Origin: JABAAW01 sp965216605
GTDB lineage: Bacteria; Pseudomonadota; Alphaproteobacteria; JABAAW01
NCBI GenBank assembly: GCA_965216605.1
Contig: CBDCGG010000002.1
Span: forward strand, 1,364,001-1,428,000
Direction of reading: 5' to 3'
DNA: 64,000 nt
This document shows positions 61,498 through 64,000 of the stretch, piece after piece; position 1 is the first letter of the stretch; each line of letters starts with the position of its first letter. Below the pieces are notes generated by a model, which did no database searches, was not told the DNA's origin, and saw only the letters and a program-made list of their open reading frames with translations. A program made the position numbers and the translations under genes.

Positions 61498-64000
61498 ATG
61501 ACAAGTCCTCTCGAAATGCCAACGCAAGCATCGACTCAAGAATTACCAGATAGGGTTAAGGTTGCGGTGATCGGCGGCGGCGTAGTCGGCTGCAGCGTTT
61601 TGTTTCATCTCGCCAAAGCGGGGCTGGAGAATTGCGTGCTATTAGAGCGCAAAGAGCTGACGGCAGGCTCTAGCTGGCACGCGGCGGGAGGCTTCCATGC
61701 GGTCAACTCGGACTTGAACATTTCTGCGCTGCAGACATATACGATCGAGCTCTACGACGAGATACAGGAACTCTCAGGGGTGGATGCAGGCATCCACATG
61801 ACGGGTGGCATCAATATCGCGGCGACGGAAGAGCGGTGGTTGCATTTGCGCTCGGAGTGGGCGCGCCATCGAGTGCTGGGGATCGATTCGGAGCTGATCG
61901 ATGCCGCCGAGATACGCCGTCGCTGTCCGATCGTCGAGACGCACGGCATCAAGGGAGGTTTGTTCGATCCGAAGGAGGGCTACTTGGATCCCTCTGGCAC
62001 GACGCACGCCTATGCGAAATCGGCGCAGAAGTTGGGAGGGAAAATTTTCCTGCATACGAAGGTCGAGGCGTTGGAGCAGCGCAGCGACGGCTGGCTCGTC
62101 AAGACGGATAGGGGAGAGGTTCTTGCCGAGCATGTGGTGAATGCGGGCGGCTTGTGGGCTCAAAGGGTGGGAGCGATGGCAGGCTTGCGTCTGCCGGTTG
62201 TTTCGATGGAGCATCACTACTTGATCACAGAAGCCTTGCCGAGCCTGACCGCGATGGACGAGGAGATCCCTTTCATCATCGACTTGGACGGCGAGGTCTA
62301 TTTGCGTCAGGAGCATAAGGGTGTTCTCTTGGGTATCTACGAGACTCCCTCGACGGCGTGGGCGGTCGAGGGCGCGCCCTGGGACTACAAGGAAGACGAG
62401 TTGCTTCCTCCCGATCTTGATCGCTTGGGAGAGACCTTGTCGAATAGCTTGAAGCGTTTTCCCGAAATCGAACGAGCAGGGATCAAGCGCGTAGTGAATG
62501 GTCCTTTCACCTTTTCTCCTGATGGCAATCCCCTTGTTGGTCCTGTGCGGGGCGTGCGGAACTTTTGGTGCGCCTGCGCTGTGACAGTGGGATTTGCGCA
62601 AGCGGGCGGAATCGGTCGTGCCTTGGCAGAGTGGCTGATCGAGGGCGAGCCGAAGGGCGATTTGCTGGGCATGGATGTTGCTCGCTTCGGCGATTTCGCC
62701 ACCATGTCCTACGCCTTGGCGACGGGCGGCGAGTTCTACGAGCGTCGTTTTCGTATCGCCTATCCGAACGAGACATGGCCTGCAGCGCGTCCTAGCAAGA
62801 CGACTCCGTTGTACGGTCGCTTCAAGGAGCGCGGTGCGGTCTTTGGCGATTCCTTCGCCTTGGAGGTGCCTCTGTATTTCGCGCGCGGGAAAGAGAAAGC
62901 GGAAGAGACACCAACCTTTCGCCGCTCGAACGCCTTCCCCACTGTCGGAGAAGAGTGTCGGGCAGTTCGAGAAAACATCGGCATTACAGAGCTGGCATCC
63001 TTTTCCAAGTACGAGGTGACGGGCAAGGATGCGAGAGCTTTCTTGGATAAACTTTTGGCGTGTCGCCTGCCGCGGACGGGGGAGGTGCGTCTTGCGCCGA
63101 TGCTCTCGCCCAAGGGCTTTTTGCGCGGCGACCTGACGGTGGCTTGTCTGGCAGAAGATCGATTTTGGCTGTTCGGCTCAGGCTATCTGCAAACCTTCCA
63201 CATGCGCTGGTTCGAAGAGGTGGCAGAGGGATACAAGGTTGCGCTACGCAATTACTCCGATAGCGTCATGGGATTTTCGCTGGCAGGTCCTCGCGCGCGC
63301 GAGCTGTTGCAGGGGCTGGTGCGCGACGATCTGTCGAACGATGCCTTTCCCTTCATGGCGATCAAGGAGTGCGATGTCGGGCTTGTGCCTGTGATGTTGG
63401 CGCGTCTGTCCGTGACGGGAGAGTTGGGCTTCGAGCTCTATACGCCTTTTTCCTATCACGAGGCTCTGTACGACGCGCTCAAAGCTGCGGGAGAGGCAGA
63501 AGGGAAAGAAAAAGGTTTGCGCGATTTTGGAGGCTATGCGTTGAATTCGTTGCGGATCGAGAAGGGTTTCGGCATATGGTCTCGTGAGTTCACGCCGGAC
63601 TTCACGGCGGGGGAGAGCGGTTTGTCGCGTTTCGTCGATTTCGAGAAGAATGGTCGCTTCATCGGGCGCGACGCGGCGTTAAGGGAGCGCGACGCAAGTA
63701 GCAGCCGCGGCGTATCGCGGCGGCTGGTGCTGTTGGAGATCGAAACAGAGGATGCCGATGCCTGGCGCTACGAGCCAATATGGTTTGGCGAGAAGTATGC
63801 GGGTTTCGTCACCTCGGGTTCGTACGGTCATGTTGTCGAGAAGAGCTTGGCGTTGGGCTATGTGAACAGCGATTTTGTCGCGCGCGCGCAGGGAGAGAAA
63901 CAGGGAGAGAAACATGGTGATTCTTTGGGGGTTCACATCTTGGGGGAGAAGCGTCCCGCGCGGATTATCGGAGGAGCGGCTTGGGACGCGCGCGGCGAGC
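61498..64000 (+). CDS. Dimethylglycine/sarcosine dehydrogenase-family flavoprotein (3' end outside window)
   Basis: 834 codons are present before the window ends, nearly the full length of the family. The N-terminal FAD fold VAVIGGGVVGCSVLFHLAKAGL is followed by LTAGSSWHAAGGFHAV, where the His is the one that covalently holds FAD in dimethylglycine dehydrogenase. The substrate domain includes VVNAGGLWAQRVGAMAG and NGPFTFSPDGNPLVGP. From about residue 480 an aminomethyltransferase (GcvT-like) folate-binding domain follows, with LSPKGFLRGDLTVACL and ARLSVTGELGFELYTP. The family removes methyl groups from N-methylated glycines as methylene-tetrahydrofolate. A 12-bp tandem duplication (63889-63912) is near the end. 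It is divergent from the MttB homologue, a natural partner in betaine breakdown. Confidence 0.92.
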   Translation, partial: MTSPLEMPTQASTQELPDRVKVAVIGGGVVGCSVLFHLAKAGLENCVLLERKELTAGSSWHAAGGFHAVNSDLNISALQTYTIELYDEIQELSGVDAGIHMTGGINIAATEERWLHLRSEWARHRVLGIDSELIDAAEIRRRCPIVETHGIKGGLFDPKEGYLDPSGTTHAYAKSAQKLGGKIFLHTKVEALEQRSDGWLVKTDRGEVLAEHVVNAGGLWAQRVGAMAGLRLPVVSMEHHYLITEALPSLTAMDEEIPFIIDLDGEVYLRQEHKGVLLGIYETPSTAWAVEGAPWDYKEDELLPPDLDRLGETLSNSLKRFPEIERAGIKRVVNGPFTFSPDGNPLVGPVRGVRNFWCACAVTVGFAQAGGIGRALAEWLIEGEPKGDLLGMDVARFGDFATMSYALATGGEFYERRFRIAYPNETWPAARPSKTTPLYGRFKERGAVFGDSFALEVPLYFARGKEKAEETPTFRRSNAFPTVGEECRAVRENIGITELASFSKYEVTGKDARAFLDKLLACRLPRTGEVRLAPMLSPKGFLRGDLTVACLAEDRFWLFGSGYLQTFHMRWFEEVAEGYKVALRNYSDSVMGFSLAGPRARELLQGLVRDDLSNDAFPFMAIKECDVGLVPVMLARLSVTGELGFELYTPFSYHEALYDALKAAGEAEGKEKGLRDFGGYALNSLRIEKGFGIWSREFTPDFTAGESGLSRFVDFEKNGRFIGRDAALRERDASSSRGVSRRLVLLEIETEDADAWRYEPIWFGEKYAGFVTSGSYGHVVEKSLALGYVNSDFVARAQGEKQGEKHGDSLGVHILGEKRPARIIGGAAWDARGE
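63889..63912 (+). repeat. Perfect 12-bp tandem duplication in the flavoprotein gene
   Basis: CAGGGAGAGAAA occurs twice in succession, encoding QGEKQGEK in a surface-type loop of the folate domain. Confidence 0.92.

Overview
The window looks like chromosomal DNA of a GC-rich alphaproteobacterium, probably a free-living or host-associated marine type. Support comes from the ftsB-pdhA-pdhB-pdhC order with a lipoyl domain on the E1-beta subunit, the hfq-hflX pair, the sufC-sufD-sufS-sufT order, and genes for methylated-amine use (BCCT carrier, MttB-family methyltransferase, dimethylglycine dehydrogenase family). The taxonomic call is an inference from gene content; no rRNA gene is present.

Layout. 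1-1.1 kb: tail of an unidentified ORF, tRNA-Lys, pdxH. 1.3-3.7 kb: a small FlaG-like protein and a BCCT transporter with a clear terminator. 3.8-7.0 kb: an ABC protein with a degenerate ATPase domain and an HlyD-type adaptor, resembling a type I secretion pair. 7.2-11.2 kb (minus strand): gltX, a frameshifted nadE and a glutathione transferase. 11.5-14.4 kb: hfq-hflX, then a convergent MATE exporter. 14.5-19.4 kb: A-type Fe-S carrier, a small membrane protein, then sufT-sufS-sufD(frameshifted)-sufC on the minus strand. 19.5-23.6 kb: ftsB and pyruvate dehydrogenase E1-alpha, E1-beta and E2. 24.0-54.0 kb: one uninterrupted 10,008-codon RTX gene that fills almost half the window. 54.0-58.2 kb: cinA-type amidase, pgpA and sufB (minus), then lpd (plus). 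58.2-59.8 kb: an AT-rich strip of decayed coding sequence followed by a GC-rich palindromic repeat element. 59.8-64 kb: a non-pyrrolysine MttB homologue divergent from a dimethylglycine-dehydrogenase-like gene cut by the window edge.

How the genes fit together. PDH E1, E2 and E3 are all here, but E3 (lpd) is split from the rest by the giant RTX gene, cinA, pgpA and sufB. The SUF Fe-S assembly system is split the same way, with sufB 36 kb from sufC. The BCCT carrier, MttB homologue and FAD/folate oxidoreductase suggest uptake and demethylation of betaine-like osmolytes. The ABC/HlyD pair could export the RTX protein, but its ATPase motifs are eroded and no outer-membrane channel gene is present.

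Main discoveries. (1) The region is dotted with perfect 10-15 bp tandem duplications in genes and promoters. An 11-bp one exactly accounts for the nadE frameshift and a 10-bp one exactly accounts for the sufD frameshift. (2) The giant RTX protein has a lipoprotein-like N-terminus and about eight copies of a roughly 300-residue module I cannot name. (3) E2 lacks any lipoyl domain, carries two peripheral-subunit-binding domains, and must rely on the lipoyl domain of E1-beta. (4) A family of palindromic repeats recurs at four gene-block boundaries. (5) Several genes become strongly C-poor on the coding strand toward their 3' ends. (6) Promoters are unusually compact: hfq and the GST share one palindromic -35 hexamer, and lpd and sufB look leaderless.
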